Shown here piece after piece: positions 34,536-45,150 of a DNA stretch of 64,000 nt. The stretch is from Forficula auricularia (Eukaryota; Arthropoda; Insecta; Dermaptera; Forficulidae): contig JALMQS010000828.1 of assembly GCA_024734495.1 (NCBI GenBank), positions 2,715,101 through 2,779,100 on the forward strand, given 5' to 3'. The translations under genes were made by a program, and so were the position numbers. Below the pieces are notes generated by a model. The model did not search any database and was not told the DNA's origin. It worked only from the letters and a program-made list of their open reading frames with translations. Position 1 is the first letter of the stretch. Each line of letters starts with the position of its first letter.

Positions 34536-34547
34536 CTGCCAAGTTAA

Positions 34548-34804
34548 GGATTTAGGTGTCGGTTCTAGGTGAAACATTATAAGTAACTTATGAGGAGAAT
34601 TTTCTAGCTTAGGTTTCACAAAAGGAAATATTAAAACAAATGTATGTTTTTACAAATTTGTATTCAGTTTTCATTTGAACTCCTGATGATGGGCTAATAA
34701 CCCGAAATATATATCGAGTGAATCAAACTCAAAAAAACATACATTTGTTTTAATATTTCCTTTTGTGAAACCTAACCTAGAAAATTCTCCTCATAAGTTA
34801 CTGT
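34548..34804 (+). mobile_element. Foldback family B element, 257 bp
   Basis: Flanked by CAAGTTAA at 34540-34547 and 34805-34812. Plus-strand head GGTGTCGG then TTCTAGGTGAAACAT, followed by inverted arms (ATGAGGAGAATTTTC against GAAAATTCTCCTCAT, with TTTCACAAAAGGAAATATT inside). A single intact core lies at the apex side. Confidence 0.9.
34676..34721 (+). ncRNA. Hammerhead-like ribozyme, well preserved
   Basis: ACUC, then CUGAUGA at 34683, extra U, stem GGG/CCC with loop CUAAUAA, GAA, AUAUAUAU, C at the cleavage position, then GAGU. Stem I is four Watson-Crick pairs (ACUC/GAGU) followed by tandem G-A oppositions and more pairing. Against 13868-13917 the third stem II pair changes from A-U to G-C, so pairing is kept. 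Confidence 0.7.
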
Positions 34805-34900
34805 CAAGTTAACTTCACCATCTTGACAAAAATTAAACACAAGTTTTAATCTGAATGTCTATAAATTGAAGTAGAGTTTTTACTTTGATTCTATTGTTAT

Positions 34901-35321
34901 GTTCAGAGTTTTGAGATGTTTTTATTCAAAACGCCGAATAAGGCCATTTTCGAGCTGTCAATGATATGAAGCAGCAATATTTGAAATAAAGAAGATATTT
35001 TGTTCCCTTAATAGAAAAATCTTTGATTTTCAATTTACTCCTTGTTTTTATCTCGATTTAAAGCAAAAAAAACTAAAACTACATTAAGTATTTTAAAGGA
35101 TAATAAAACATACATAAAAAACATATGGTCTTAGTTTTTTAATTATAAATTGAATTCTAATTGATCTAAAAATAAGCCGTAAACCGAGAATCAAAGAAGA
35201 ATCATTTTTCTATCAGGTAAACAAAATATTTTGATTTTAAATATTGCTGTTTCATATCTATGGCGTCTCAAGAATAAACCAAAATGGTGTTTAGTTCAAA
35301 AACATCTCAAAACCCTGACCT
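34901..35321. mobile_element. Foldback family F, copy 2
   Basis: Arms from TTTTGAGATGTTTTT at the left to AAAAACATCTCAAAA at the right. The inner parts share GCAATATTTGAAATAAA and TTTGATTTTCAA with the copy at 21121-21502. Confidence 0.75.
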
Positions 35322-35324
35322 GTT

Positions 35325-36155
35325 ATAAAAAATCCAAAACAACTTGAGAACCAGCGTATATCATCAAAGTCTACTAGGATCCATTGTCAGGTTACAGATC
35401 AAAATTTTTGTTGAGCAGTATAGTTTTTACATTTTTAATTGAAATTATTTTTCTGAAATTTGGCTCAACCATAAAAACTTAAGCTCTAAAGTAAATTCTA
35501 AATTGACAAAATTACTAAGCTACATAATAAATTGACTTTTCTTTTTAGTTTTAATTCACTAAAAAAACGCTATTAATGAAATTATCGAATTTTTCAAGTA
35601 CTTGCTTGCTTTTGCGGTTTTTCTTTATCGTTTATTTATTTTTATTTTAACGATGAAAAAACATCTTTTTCTATCCAAATAACAGTAGAGGTATGTTGAA
35701 TAATGCTTTTTTTTTATTCGAATCGAAATTAATTAAATCAACTTAGAAAGGATAACTGAAACTGAACTAAAACAAACTTAAACTCCACCTATATTATTTT
35801 AACGTAGAAATTTCATCGACTATTACGAGAGGGACGCCTGCTAGGCAGGCAAAAAGCCAGCCCGTTTTGGTATTGAATTCACATTTAAAATAAAGTAAAA
35901 ATCCTCAATGTGCTTAAAATACCTTAAACGTGGAGAAAAATCATTTTCAACCATGATTTTTATGTATATCGATGTTTATGTATAGCAGCGTGTCTGATTC
36001 CGATACCTACGGAAATGTTGAAAATTCGTTCTTGTGCCAAATTATTCATATTTTTTAATAAAGAACTGCAAAGATTTTAGTCTCTACGGCTTAAGAATTT
36101 CAAAATGCGGAAACTATTTTTCATTGATTTTAATGAAATTTTAAGACCTTCTCAT
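35325..36155. other. No gene recognised
   Basis: AT-rich with one short hairpin, GCCTGCTAGGCAGGC, at about 35837-35851. Confidence 0.45.
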
Positions 36156-36157
36156 AA

Positions 36158-36470
36158 TCTATATAAATAAAAATGTACTGTTACGCTTAAGTGATTCGTT
36201 GAAGGATCTCCGAAAGTTCTTCATCAATTTCTTTGAAATTTTCACACAACATTCCATTCAAATACACGAGTGTTTTTATGTATAGTGTTTTTATAGATAT
36301 CACACCTGTGGCATGTAAAAAATATTTTTTTTGAGGAAACGAAGCATAAGAGTTAGTCACAGCAACGCATGGTCGGGTCAGCTATTATCTATACAAATTT
36401 TAACCATAAAACGAGACGCTCCCTGCCAGGGGTTAGGTGACGCCGGGCCGAAGGCCCGTGCGTCAGCTAG
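36158..36470 (+). mobile_element. Non-autonomous Helitron, 313 bp
   Basis: Begins TCTATATAAATAAAAATG after an A and ends CTAG before a T. The hairpin CGGGCC/GGCCCG (loop GAA, 36444-36458) lies eight bases before the CTAG. These are the three Helitron hallmarks: a 5' TC, a 3' hairpin with CTRR, and insertion between A and T. No Rep/helicase coding. The internal text CAGCAACGCATGGTCGGGTC is like common insect repeats. Confidence 0.85.
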
Positions 36471-36599
36471 TATAAATATAAATAAAAGGGGTACCCAGTT
36501 TTCACTTTTTCCCCCATTTCTGTTTTTGAATATATTATTTTTTGTTATATCTACTTATAATGAAATTTAATAACACGGATTTGGCTAAAAACGAAAGAG

Positions 36600-36800
36600 A
36601 TATTCTTTATAAAATACTTCATTATCTTTATTAAGCACCTGATTTTGACAACTGGCACTGCCCTCAGCCTGTATATCGAATTGCGAGCAGACAAGGGTTG
36701 AGAGAGAGGGTTATATACCACAATAACCACATTATCTATTCTGACCCATCCCCTAATAGCAGAACTGAAATTACCAAACCCCACACAATCACCTTCCAAG
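36600..36800 (+). repeat. Possible LINE 3' UTR fragment
   Basis: 36735-36775 (ATTCTGACCCATCCCCTAA) resembles the 3' UTR start of the LINE fragment near 22790 (ATTCTGACCCAACCCCTAA). The rest is unassigned. Confidence 0.35.
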
Positions 36801-36804
36801 CACA

Positions 36805-36956
36805 TACACCTAAATTTTGCTATAGAAAATCAAGAGAGATGGTCAACTACTAGATTCGAGATGTTATTGATTATTTTTATTACACCTAAATTTTGCTATA
36901 GAAAATCAAGAGAGATGGTCATCTACTAGATCCGAGATGTTATGGATTATTTTTAT
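36805..36956. repeat. Tandem duplication of a 76-bp unit
   Basis: Two units starting TACACCTAAATTTTGCTATA at 36805 and 36881, differing at about four positions. Confidence 0.95.
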
Positions 36957-37007
36957 TATGTCTCTCTTGAGTTTCAATTTTAAAGCTTTATCAGCTTTTG
37001 TCTTTTA

Positions 37008-37722
37008 AGGTAGTTTTTTCGCGACAATACTAACAAAAAGATAATGCTAGAATATATAGTACAGACAATAAGGATTCATAATTTATAAGCCCAAAACTTT
37101 TTGCTGTTTATGTATCACTACTAGCCAATCCCGTGCTCGTTTGACAAATTTGGCAACACTGTCCGAGCTTGTATATATTTTATCATAGAAATTTCAGATA
37201 AAGTACATTATAAAGGGAGATTTATATAACAAAAAGTTCTTAATAAGCGATTGAAAGCTGTTGCGGCAATGGCTGAAGCGAAAAAAAGGTCAAAAAATTA
37301 CTAAAGTTAACCCACTTTTTAGGTTAAATAAATGCGTTGTTGCTAGCTTGTTTTTAGTGTAAATTTTTCATTATACATTTTTCATTATTTATTCATTATT
37401 ATCTCAGAAACTGTGTTGTAACTATGAATTAAAATTTTCTTAAAAAGTATATTAGTTATTGTTTAATGTTGGTTTAGTTTTTTTATATCAATGGTAAGAA
37501 GAGATTCTTAATTATAATTAAATGTATGTATGTAAACTTTCCGATATCCCGAATAGTGCAATGTATAAGAATCTGAAAAACTCTATCTTAGGAATTTAAT
37601 ATCTCCGGAACTATATTGATCATAAATTTCGTTTTGCCACCAATCGATGCAGATGTATTTAAATAATAATCTATCTAAATTTCAAAAAAATCCTAATAAA
37701 ACCCATATGGTGTGGTACCTTA
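37008..37722 (+). mobile_element. Mariner-like non-autonomous element, copy 1
   Basis: Ends AGGTAGTT... and ...GGTACCT, flanked by TA. It matches 56059-56771 in reverse orientation along its length (for example CGAGCATGGGATTGG). No transposase frame. Confidence 0.65.
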
Positions 37723-37724
37723 AT

Positions 37725-38495
37725 AACTTAAACTTTTTTTTTATTCGATTTTGGTGCATATCGACACAAAATTAAAGGGGTGGGTGGGACCCCAGGAGTC
37801 TAAAAATGCAAAAACTAACCCCCTACATGATTATAAATAATTTTATTAAATATTATTTATAAGTGAGGGGCCAGGTTGTATGGTAAAGTCAAGTGGATGA
37901 CCACACCAGAACACGTCAGCTTATTTTTTATAAGTAAAATCAGTTTTTTAATTAGTGTAATAGATTTGGCTTCTCATCCTAATAGAGTGTCTAAAGCAAT
38001 TAAAGAAAAATACGCTATCTTATGATTAAGCTTTAAAATTCAAAATTCATTTATTTGTTATTTACACAATTTATCTTCATTTAACATATTACCTACTTAT
38101 CTCTCTGTCTTTCTACATTATGTGTATAATATTGTTTAAATGTAACCAATTTGTAAAGGCCTCTTGCCGTCGAAAATAAAATAAAAATAAATATGGATTT
38201 GATGGAAAAATAAAAATAAAAAATTGTGCATAAAAATTTTAACAATTAAGTATATTGAAGTTTATTATTCTATCAAATAATAACTTTGGGTTTTACTAAA
38301 GTAATTGAATCTAATGCTATTTGGAGACAATTTCTTTAATCCGACCGACGGTGATTAAAGTTAATGCAACTGAATAGTTCAAATGTTTTGTGGGTTTGTT
38401 AAAACATTCTTTTCAAACGGGTAAAACTCTTAATTTTCTGTCTGTCTGACTGTCTGACCTAGTCAAAGTCGCGACGCAAAATAGTTTTATCCGAA
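37725..38495. other. AT-rich stretch without a gene
   Basis: No gene. TGTCTGTCTGACTGTCTGAC at about 38439-38458 is a small tandem like those in dispersed repeat R. Confidence 0.45.
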
Positions 38496-38499
38496 GAAG

Positions 38500-39249
38500 A
38501 AATAAAAATAATTTTTAAGAAAAAAATAAAAACCGACTTCAAAAAATTAAATGCAACAAATAAAATACACTAAAAGGTATACAATAATTATTATCTTATT
38601 TAGTTACAACTAAACGACGAAATATTAACATGAAATTGCTTTTTGAAGTCGGTACCAAACAAACTATACCTATAAGCGAGCGTACCCGCCAAACGTACTA
38701 AGTAAGATCCGTCGAGTGCGATTCATAAAAGGTATATGTTTGGCACCAACTTCAAAAAGTAATTTCATGTTAATATTTCGTCGTTTAGTTGTAACTAAAT
38801 AAGATAATAATTATTGTACTACCTTTTAGTGTATTTTATTTGTTGCATTTAATTTTTTGAAGTCGGTTTTTATTTTTTCTTAAAAATTATTTTTATTTTT
38901 TCTCTTTTTAGTGATGTTATTAATAGTGATGATATCATCAGAACTTGACCAAATTAATATGACACCATCCCTAAGACAGCCCCTTTCGGATAAAAAAAGA
39001 ACCTTCGAAATCGGTTCATAAACAAAGAGGTTAGGTCTAAACAAACCTAATAAAAATGGTCTAATACCTATGAAAAAAAAAACGAAAAAAAAATGGGACC
39101 AATCGGAAGCTAGACTGGACCCAATGCAAATTTTTTTTTCAAAATCGGTTGACAATTGGCGGAGATATGAGGTAAGATAGGCACAAAAAAAAAAAAAAAA
39201 AAAAAAATTCAGTCGAATAGAGAACCTCCTCCTTTTTTGAAGTCGGTTA
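38500..39249 (+). mobile_element. GAAGTCGG repeat (family E2), copy 1
   Basis: Starts with an inverted block (AAAACCGACTTCAAAAA ... TTTTTTGAAGTCGG, 38500-38880). It continues with ATCATCAGAACTTGACCAAA, AAATCGGTTCATAAACAAAG and GGACCAATCGGAAGC, and ends TTGAAGTCGGTTA near 39249. It has an A-run at 39186-39206. This text is familiar from lepidopteran genomes, by memory only. No coding frame. Confidence 0.75.
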
Positions 39250-39254
39250 AAAAC

Positions 39255-39846
39255 AAGTCTGCTAAAGTTGCCCTCGCTCCATGAACAAACACACGGTCTA
39301 GCAGAGCTGATGCAAAGACATTAAGCCCAATTTGTTCTCTCATTCAGACTCAGAGGACAAATTATACAAAAGAGCAATAGGATGGTGAACTAACCAGCGC
39401 TTTTCATTCCATTAAGAAATATTGAGCAGAAAACACCATATGAATTTAATTTCCAGCTTAATAAAACCAAATTGAGGTGTTTGCGATGAAATAAAATCAT
39501 CTGTGTTTTATGGAAATCATCTTGAAAATCTCAATTTTCTGGTTTGATATGAAAATCTTATTTACAAAACCCAGGATGACATAATTTCAAGATATTATTT
39601 ACGCCTCTTAATTATTAATAAATCACGTTAAGTTTTCCAGAAAAATGACACGCTTGCTGGGAAAATAAAATGAACTTGAAAACAGAACATACTAAATATG
39701 CAGTTTTACACCTGAGGCGGAACGCGGAACTTAATTTATGAAATTAAATTAATTAAAATAATAATTATATAAATCTCATATATACCAGTATATATAAATT
39801 GTTTATTTATTTATTTTTTAAATTCAAGTTAAATCTGACCCAAAGT
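39255..39846. other. AT-rich stretch without a gene
   Basis: No gene or repeat recognised. Confidence 0.45.
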
Positions 39847-39849
39847 TTA

Positions 39850-40313
39850 GCCAGTTGTATGTCGGTTAGTAAACTCTTTTTAAAAGTTGACAAAGGGTAA
39901 AACCTTAAAATTCACCTTGTGCCGGGTGGGATGGCCAATCAGATGACAGGCACTTTCATGGCAAATTTTTTACATTGGGTTCAGTATAGGTGCCGATTGG
40001 CCCCGTATAAATTTCATCGCTATTGGATTTTTTTTAAATGTATGTTCACGCATAACTTCTTTGTTTATGGTCCGATTTCAATGATTCTTTTTTTATTGGA
40101 AAGGGGTACCTTAGGTGTGGTACCATATTAATTTGGTCAAGTTCCGATAATATGATCAATGACAAAATAACGGAAATCTCCAATTCTTATGAGCAAATTA
40201 TCTGACAGGCACTTTTATCTGATTGGCCATCCCACCAGACACAAGGTGAATTCTAAGGTTTTACCCATTTCCAACGTTTAAAAAGAGTTTACCAACCGAC
40301 ATACAACTGGGCC
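39850..40313. mobile_element. MITE-2 (Harbinger-like) carrying an E2 fragment, 464 bp
   Basis: Ends GCCAGTTGTATGTCGG and CCGACATACAACTGGGC flanked by TTA (39847-39849 and 40314-40316). The middle, about 39968-40190, is E2 sequence in reverse (TTTGGTCAAGTTCCGAT, CATAACTTCTTTGTTTATGG), so an E2 piece sits inside the MITE. The central GATGGCCAATCAGATG is shared with the short copies. Confidence 0.8.
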
Positions 40314-40622
40314 TTAGTTATAGTCAATTTACCTATTGGATTGGAGTAATCTTTCAATTTTTAACTTTAGGTGGTTACATGTATATCTTCTAGGTTAGCT
40401 GATTTAGTTGACAGTGAATATCAGTTTGACGGGAAGTGCTCACACTCGTTAAAGGAATTTTCACCTACTTCTTCTTGGACCATATTTTTGTATCAAATGA
40501 TTAAGGCTAGGTACCTACTATATGGGTAGTATTCTCTCTAAAGAAATGTCCACAGAAATGAGTGGATTTTGATAGGCAGTCCAAAATTCAAAAAAGAGAG
40601 ATAATTTAAACTATCTTTTTAT

Positions 40623-40674
40623 TCAAAAACCGACGTTTCGGAGGTTTATTCCCTCTTTCTTCGGGGTTTATTGA
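40623..40674 (-). ncRNA. Hammerhead-like motif, left arm
   Basis: CCGAAGA (one base off CUGAAGA), extra A, stem GAGG/CCUC, GAA, ACGU, C. Stem I AAACC/GGUUU has five pairs. The adjacent insertion leaves the motif whole. Confidence 0.55.
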
Positions 40675-40794
40675 TATCTTATGAGGAGATTTTTCTAGGT
40701 TAAGTTTCACAAAAAGGAAAATTAAAACAAATGTATGTTTATTTGAGTTTGATTCACTCGATATATATTTCGGGTTAGGGTTACTAGCCCACCA
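40675..40794 (-). mobile_element. Foldback family B half-copy, 120 bp
   Basis: GGGTTTATTGA occurs at 40664-40674 and 40795-40805. The inserted piece matches the left half of 34548-34804 in reverse, with a decayed core. Confidence 0.85.
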
Positions 40795-40807
40795 GGGTTT
40801 ATTGACC

Positions 40808-40862
40808 TTTCAAAACCCTGAAGAAGGAGGGAATAAACCTACGAAACGTAGGTTTTTGAATA
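40808..40862 (+). ncRNA. Hammerhead-like motif, right arm
   Basis: CUGAAGA at 40818, extra A, stem GGAGG/CCUAC (one mismatch, while the left arm keeps CCUCC), GAA, ACGU, A at the cleavage position. Stem I AAAACC/GGUUUU has six perfect pairs, extending after a mismatch. Confidence 0.65.
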
Positions 40863-40934
40863 AAAAAGATAGTTTAAATTATCTTTTTTTTTTTGAATTT
40901 TAGACTGCCTCATTAAAATTCACTCAATTCACTT

Positions 40935-42640
40935 ATCAGTCCATCTCCAAAAACTACTTCAGTCCACAGAAATATTTCAAAAGTGTTGTTTCCTTTTGTT
41001 CATATAGTATAAATGTTTTTCTAATTAATATATTGAGTGGATATATATCAAAGAGAGTTATTTTTGAACGTGACATTTTTTAAACAAGATATATATATCG
41101 CTATACTACTGCTGGTTGAGGCTATTGGAGTCAGCTAAATCTTAAATCTGGACTAAGTGAAATGAAAAAAATATGATCCATCTAGGTGTGATCCAGCATC
41201 AATGATGCTTTTTACCTTAACACGGATATAGATCACCTAATGAATTTGTAATCTGAGATGTTATATACTTCAATCCCCCAGTCTAGCGCGATTTGTCTGT
41301 TAACACTTGTGTAAGGTGTTGCTATAAATTAATTAAATATATTATTATTACTTAATATCTGATAAAAATCACCTGCATTCGATTTGCGAATGAATCAAAT
41401 GTAGGAAACTTATGATTATATTATAGTATATTTAAAAAAATAATTGTAATTTGAAAAATATAAGATTTAAAAGTTGGAAACAGCGAACAGATGAAGATAA
41501 ATATTTGATGTATTCATTTATTATGGTTAAATTCCAATTTGCCCACCTAGGGAATGTTATTGAGTAGTGATAAAAGAAGGATTAAAGGATTGAGGGCTTT
41601 ATTGATTTATTTAACTTTATTTGAACATTATCAAAGGGGATGGTGCTGTCCAAAAATATGACTGTCAATATCTAGAATGTTACCAAAATGAATAATGATA
41701 AAATGAAAATAAACGAATGAAATATCTTTCGAATGTTTCCGTGCATTTGGCCAAGAAATAACTAACTTTTTCAATGCTAGTAGTAGTAGCCTAGTAAAAC
41801 TAAATGTTAATCAGAAAAAAATTCTCTTTCGATTGGTATAGGTTTTATTTATCTGGGATTTAATTTCAATATAAAGTCTTATTTAACTGGTCTATTGTTT
41901 AAAAGAGAATCAAAGAAACTTTCTATAATCTATAATTCTATACCATATTCCTTAAAATATATATATGTTGCAGTAAAAGCATGTTCTTGTAATAAGAAAA
42001 GTTCTTGCTAGTTAAAACGTGTTTAACTGAATACTTTTGTGGCAACTAGGAGTTTACTGATGTTGGTTGAGTTTGGTTCAAAGGTTCTAGCTAGAATCTT
42101 CATTTTTGATTTTCCGCTTCATTTTGGGTGTTTATTTTTCAAAAAAAATTTTAAAACGAAAATGTCAAAAATTACATCCTCTACAACAGTTGTTGTTCTT
42201 CTAATTTTGACATTTTCCTTTGCTTCACAATATTTTAAATGTTTCGGGTCAAAAATGCAGATGCTAGACATTTTGAACCAAAGCTCAACTAACATGAGTA
42301 AATTCTAGTTGTCACAAAGGTATTCAGTGAAACGCGTTTTAACTAGTCAGAACCCGTTCGTACTAAAAACGGGTTTTTACTTCAACATAGACATACACTC
42401 CTGGACAAAATTAACGCACCACTTGTGATTTTTCAACTTTACTTTTTAACAAGAAATTTCTTTATGTTTTAATTTTTTTTAAATTTTCTTATCCAATAAA
42501 GTTATTTATTTTTGATTATACTTGTTTTTTCATTCATAATAAGAGGTGGACCCTGAATAAAAATAATAATTATTATACTTCTTATTCTTGAAATATTGTG
42601 AAAATCACAAGTTGTGGGTTAATTTTGTCCAGAAGTGTAT
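40935..42640. other. AT-rich stretch without a gene
   Basis: No gene. 42000-42360 contains an inverted pair: AGTTAAAACGTGTTTAACTGAA and GTGAAACGCGTTTTAACT, with TTTTGTGGCAAC and GTTGTCACAAA. This suggests another foldback of about 350 bp (42005-42345). Confidence 0.45.
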
Positions 42641-42642
42641 AT

Positions 42643-43248
42643 TAGGGTGGCCCTTATTTTCCAATTTTTGCGCTCGCATGGGCTCATATGGTCCGAAATA
42701 AATAAAAAAAAATATCCCCCAAGTTTCAGAGCGATGTAAGTTTCCCATCTAAATAATATGGGGTTTTTGGCATTGAACGATCAATTTTTTTATTCGGGCC
42801 AAAGCAATGGTTTAAAAATTTGAAACTCTGTAGACTTTATCCTTATAATAGTAGCTACCCTTCAGAATTTTTACAGATTTGTAGCTATTATAATTTTGGA
42901 GTCTATAACTTACTAACACTAAGATATGGCAGTATTTTATCTAGCTGTAACTCCAAAATTATAATAACTAAAAATCTGAAAAAACTCTGAAGGATAGCTA
43001 CTATTATAAGGGTAAAGTCTACAGAGTTTTAAATTTTTTGAAATATTACTTTGGCCGGAATAAAAAATTGATCGTTCAATGCCAAAAACCCCATGTTATT
43101 TAGATGGGAAACTTGCATCGCTCTGAGGCACAGGTTAAAATTGAGATAGGGGGTTGAAACTTGGGGGGATATTTTTTTATTTATTTCGAACCATATGAGC
43201 CCCTGCGAGCGTAAAAATTCGAAAATACCCAAAATAAGGGCCACCCTA
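42643..43248. mobile_element. hAT-like foldback (TAGGGTGGCCC), copy 2, 606 bp
   Basis: Termini TAGGGTGGCCCTTATTTT and AAAATAAGGGCCACCCTA. Perfect 8-bp duplication GTGTATAT at 42635-42642 and 43249-43256. The halves are inverted around about 42920. Same family as 24260-24882. No transposase; the 71-codon minus frame is a by-product. Confidence 0.9.
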
Positions 43249-43259
43249 GTGTATATATA

Positions 43260-43835
43260 TATGATTAATTGAAAATTCTTTTTTGAATAAAATTAATTAG
43301 GGACTAGGGAGTTATTGTGTACAACATTAAAGAGGAAATAATATAGAAAAATAGTATTGGAATAGAAGTACTGCCACCCAAGTGAGTGTCCATTGGTCAA
43401 TATCTGCGTACTTACCTTACCAGGTGTGTTCCCCTGAATCGTTGAATTCGTGTAAACAAAGCAAACATCTACTAGAACATTAGATAGACAAAATGTAACA
43501 GATAAAGAACAAATAAACATACTTTTAACCATTAATAATGGTCTCTTAAAAACTTAGCAAAGATAAGGAAAACCATGTCAAGTATTGTAGTTCCATTCGT
43601 TCAATGGAGAATGCCATCAGAATTTCATTAGAAATAAAGTTTAATGCTGCATAAAGTCTCTTTAATACTAGAATATTTTTAACATAGCTTAAAAAACCTT
43701 ATATTGAGGAAAACATCTCATGATTTTCTCAATTATTCCCCCTTTTATTATTATATTTAAAAAGTGTTATTTTTTATAAAAAACAGATGTTTAGATTTAA
43801 TCTAACTTTTCTTTACAATATAATTTACAATTTTA
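43260..43835. other. AT-rich stretch without a gene
   Basis: No gene or repeat recognised. Confidence 0.45.
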
Positions 43836-43837
43836 CT

Positions 43838-43977
43838 TATGGAAAGTGGTGTAGGTTTTAGGTGAAACATGATGTTAGTTAATAGAGTAAAGGGTGTGTA
43901 GTTTCACAGTGAATGAAATAAAACTCAAAGAGGTTTATACAAACTCAATATATTTCGGATTATTAGTCCATCATCTA
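43838..43977 (+). mobile_element. Foldback family B, left half
   Basis: GGAAAGTGGTGTAGG, TTTTAGGTGAAACAT, and the arm to ATTTCGGATTATTAGTCCAT. It is nearly identical to the reverse complement of 13925-14075 and is cut off at the apex, inside the CUGAUGA box, where TATA repeats begin. Confidence 0.85.
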
Positions 43978-43979
43978 TA

Positions 43980-44344
43980 TATAATTTACATATTTTGTAT
44001 TCTTTGGAAACAGAGAAGCATAATTCAGGCCACTAAATTTCTGAGAGTACATAAACAACACCATTAACCTTACATGAATTTATTGCGTCATATAACTTTA
44101 TCACTCGATCTATTGACATGTCACAAAAATAAATGACCAGTAAAATAAAAATGTTTTGTAGAACTTCTCTGAATCAAAAGCCGTCAGGAAAGAATTAACG
44201 GTGACGAGAGGGGAGGGATTCCCCCTGGGCCCTGTTTAAATTGAAAAATATTGTTCCGAGAACATGTAGTATTATATTGTAGTTTGATATCTGTTAATCC
44301 TAATTCCAATAAGATACATTTTTACGGATAAAATTATTATTTTG
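43980..44344. other. No gene recognised
   Basis: AT-rich, with one GC-richer phrase (GACGAGAGGGGAGGG) near 44202-44216. Confidence 0.4.
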
Positions 44345-44593
44345 ACTTTATCAAAGCGCAAAGCGTGCGCAGGCCAAGTTAAAGTATTAGCTTGGCCGTA
44401 CACGCTGTACGCTATTTACACGAACCATTTCGAGCCAATTTTGACCCCCCTGCAGCTCGGAATCCATTTGAGATGCAGAGCTGAAATTATACACATGTAA
44501 TTACCACATGTAATCCATCTTGAGGAGAGTACCAAATTTCAATAATATAGCTTAAATCGAGGGGTGATCCGCGATTGAAGTACGTGTTCACCT

Positions 44594-44875
44594 TTAATTG
44601 AAAAGTTTTTGTTTTGCCGAGAGTAGCAGAGTTGTTGATTCTTAAAGAAAACAAAGAGGTTGTCCTCTGCTTGATGCAAATAAACATACACATATATATA
44701 TCGAGATGATATATCTGTATATATATTATTTATTTGTTTGAGACTATAGTTTCGAAGACTTGGTCTTCATCATCAGTCTTTCTTCAATTATAAATGTTTT
44801 CATGGAGTCAATATCATATGGATATTGAAAACTTGGTGTTCCTTCGTCACTGCTGGCTAGAAACTAATAAAAGCT
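44594..44875 (-). mobile_element. Foldback family A, 282-bp copy with 10-bp duplication
   Basis: GTGTTCACCT at 44584-44593 and 44876-44885. The left end is TTAATTGAAAAGTTTTTG then GCCGAGAGTAGCAGAG. A single core lies on the minus strand. This gives the cleanest definition of the family's left edge. Confidence 0.9.
44738..44785 (-). ncRNA. Hammerhead-like motif, family A, with covarying stem
   Basis: CUGAUGA, extra U, stem GAAGAC/GUCUUC with loop CAA, GAA, ACUAUAGU, C. Stem I GA/UC. The common family stem is GAAGGU/ACCUUC, so two pairs have changed on both sides while pairing is kept. Confidence 0.65.
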
Positions 44876-44885
44876 GTGTTCACCT

Positions 44886-45150
44886 CTTTGGAAGTATTTT
44901 AGAAGTACTTAGAAATATTTGAAAGTACTTGGGAATATTTAGAAGTACTTGGAAATATTTGAAAGTGCTTGGGAACATTTGGAAGTTCTTAGAAATATTT
45001 GGAAGTACTTGGAAATATTTGGAAGTACTTGGAAATATTTGGAAGTACTTGGAAATATTTGGAAGTACTTGGAAATATTTGGAATTACTTGGAAATATTT
45101 GGAAGTACTTGGGAACATTTGGAAGTACTTAGAAATATTTGGAAGTACAA
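44886..45150 (+). repeat. Minisatellite, about 13 units of 20 bp
   Basis: Unit GGAAGTACTTGGAAATATTT with minor variants (GGGAACATTT, GAAAGTGCTT). It forms two overlapping open frames full of WKYLE/LGNI, which are by-products. It lies inside MITE-1, whose normal core has GGAATTACTTTGGAATT, a likely seed. Confidence 0.95.

Larger units (their letters stand above)
40548..40932. mobile_element. Foldback family D, interrupted by a family B fragment
   Basis: Outer arms GAGTGGATTTTGATAGGCAG and CTGCCTCATTAAAATTCACTC, then AGATAATTTAAACTATCTTT on both sides. Two hammerhead-like cores face each other (40623-40674 minus, 40808-40862 plus). A 120-bp insertion, 40675-40794, has an 11-bp duplication. Confidence 0.85.

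Noticed and set aside
42039..42308. 89-codon plus frame with a hydrophobic segment, superficially membrane-like
   Set aside because: Sits inside a probable foldback in AT-rich DNA. Hydrophobic runs are expected from T-rich codons.
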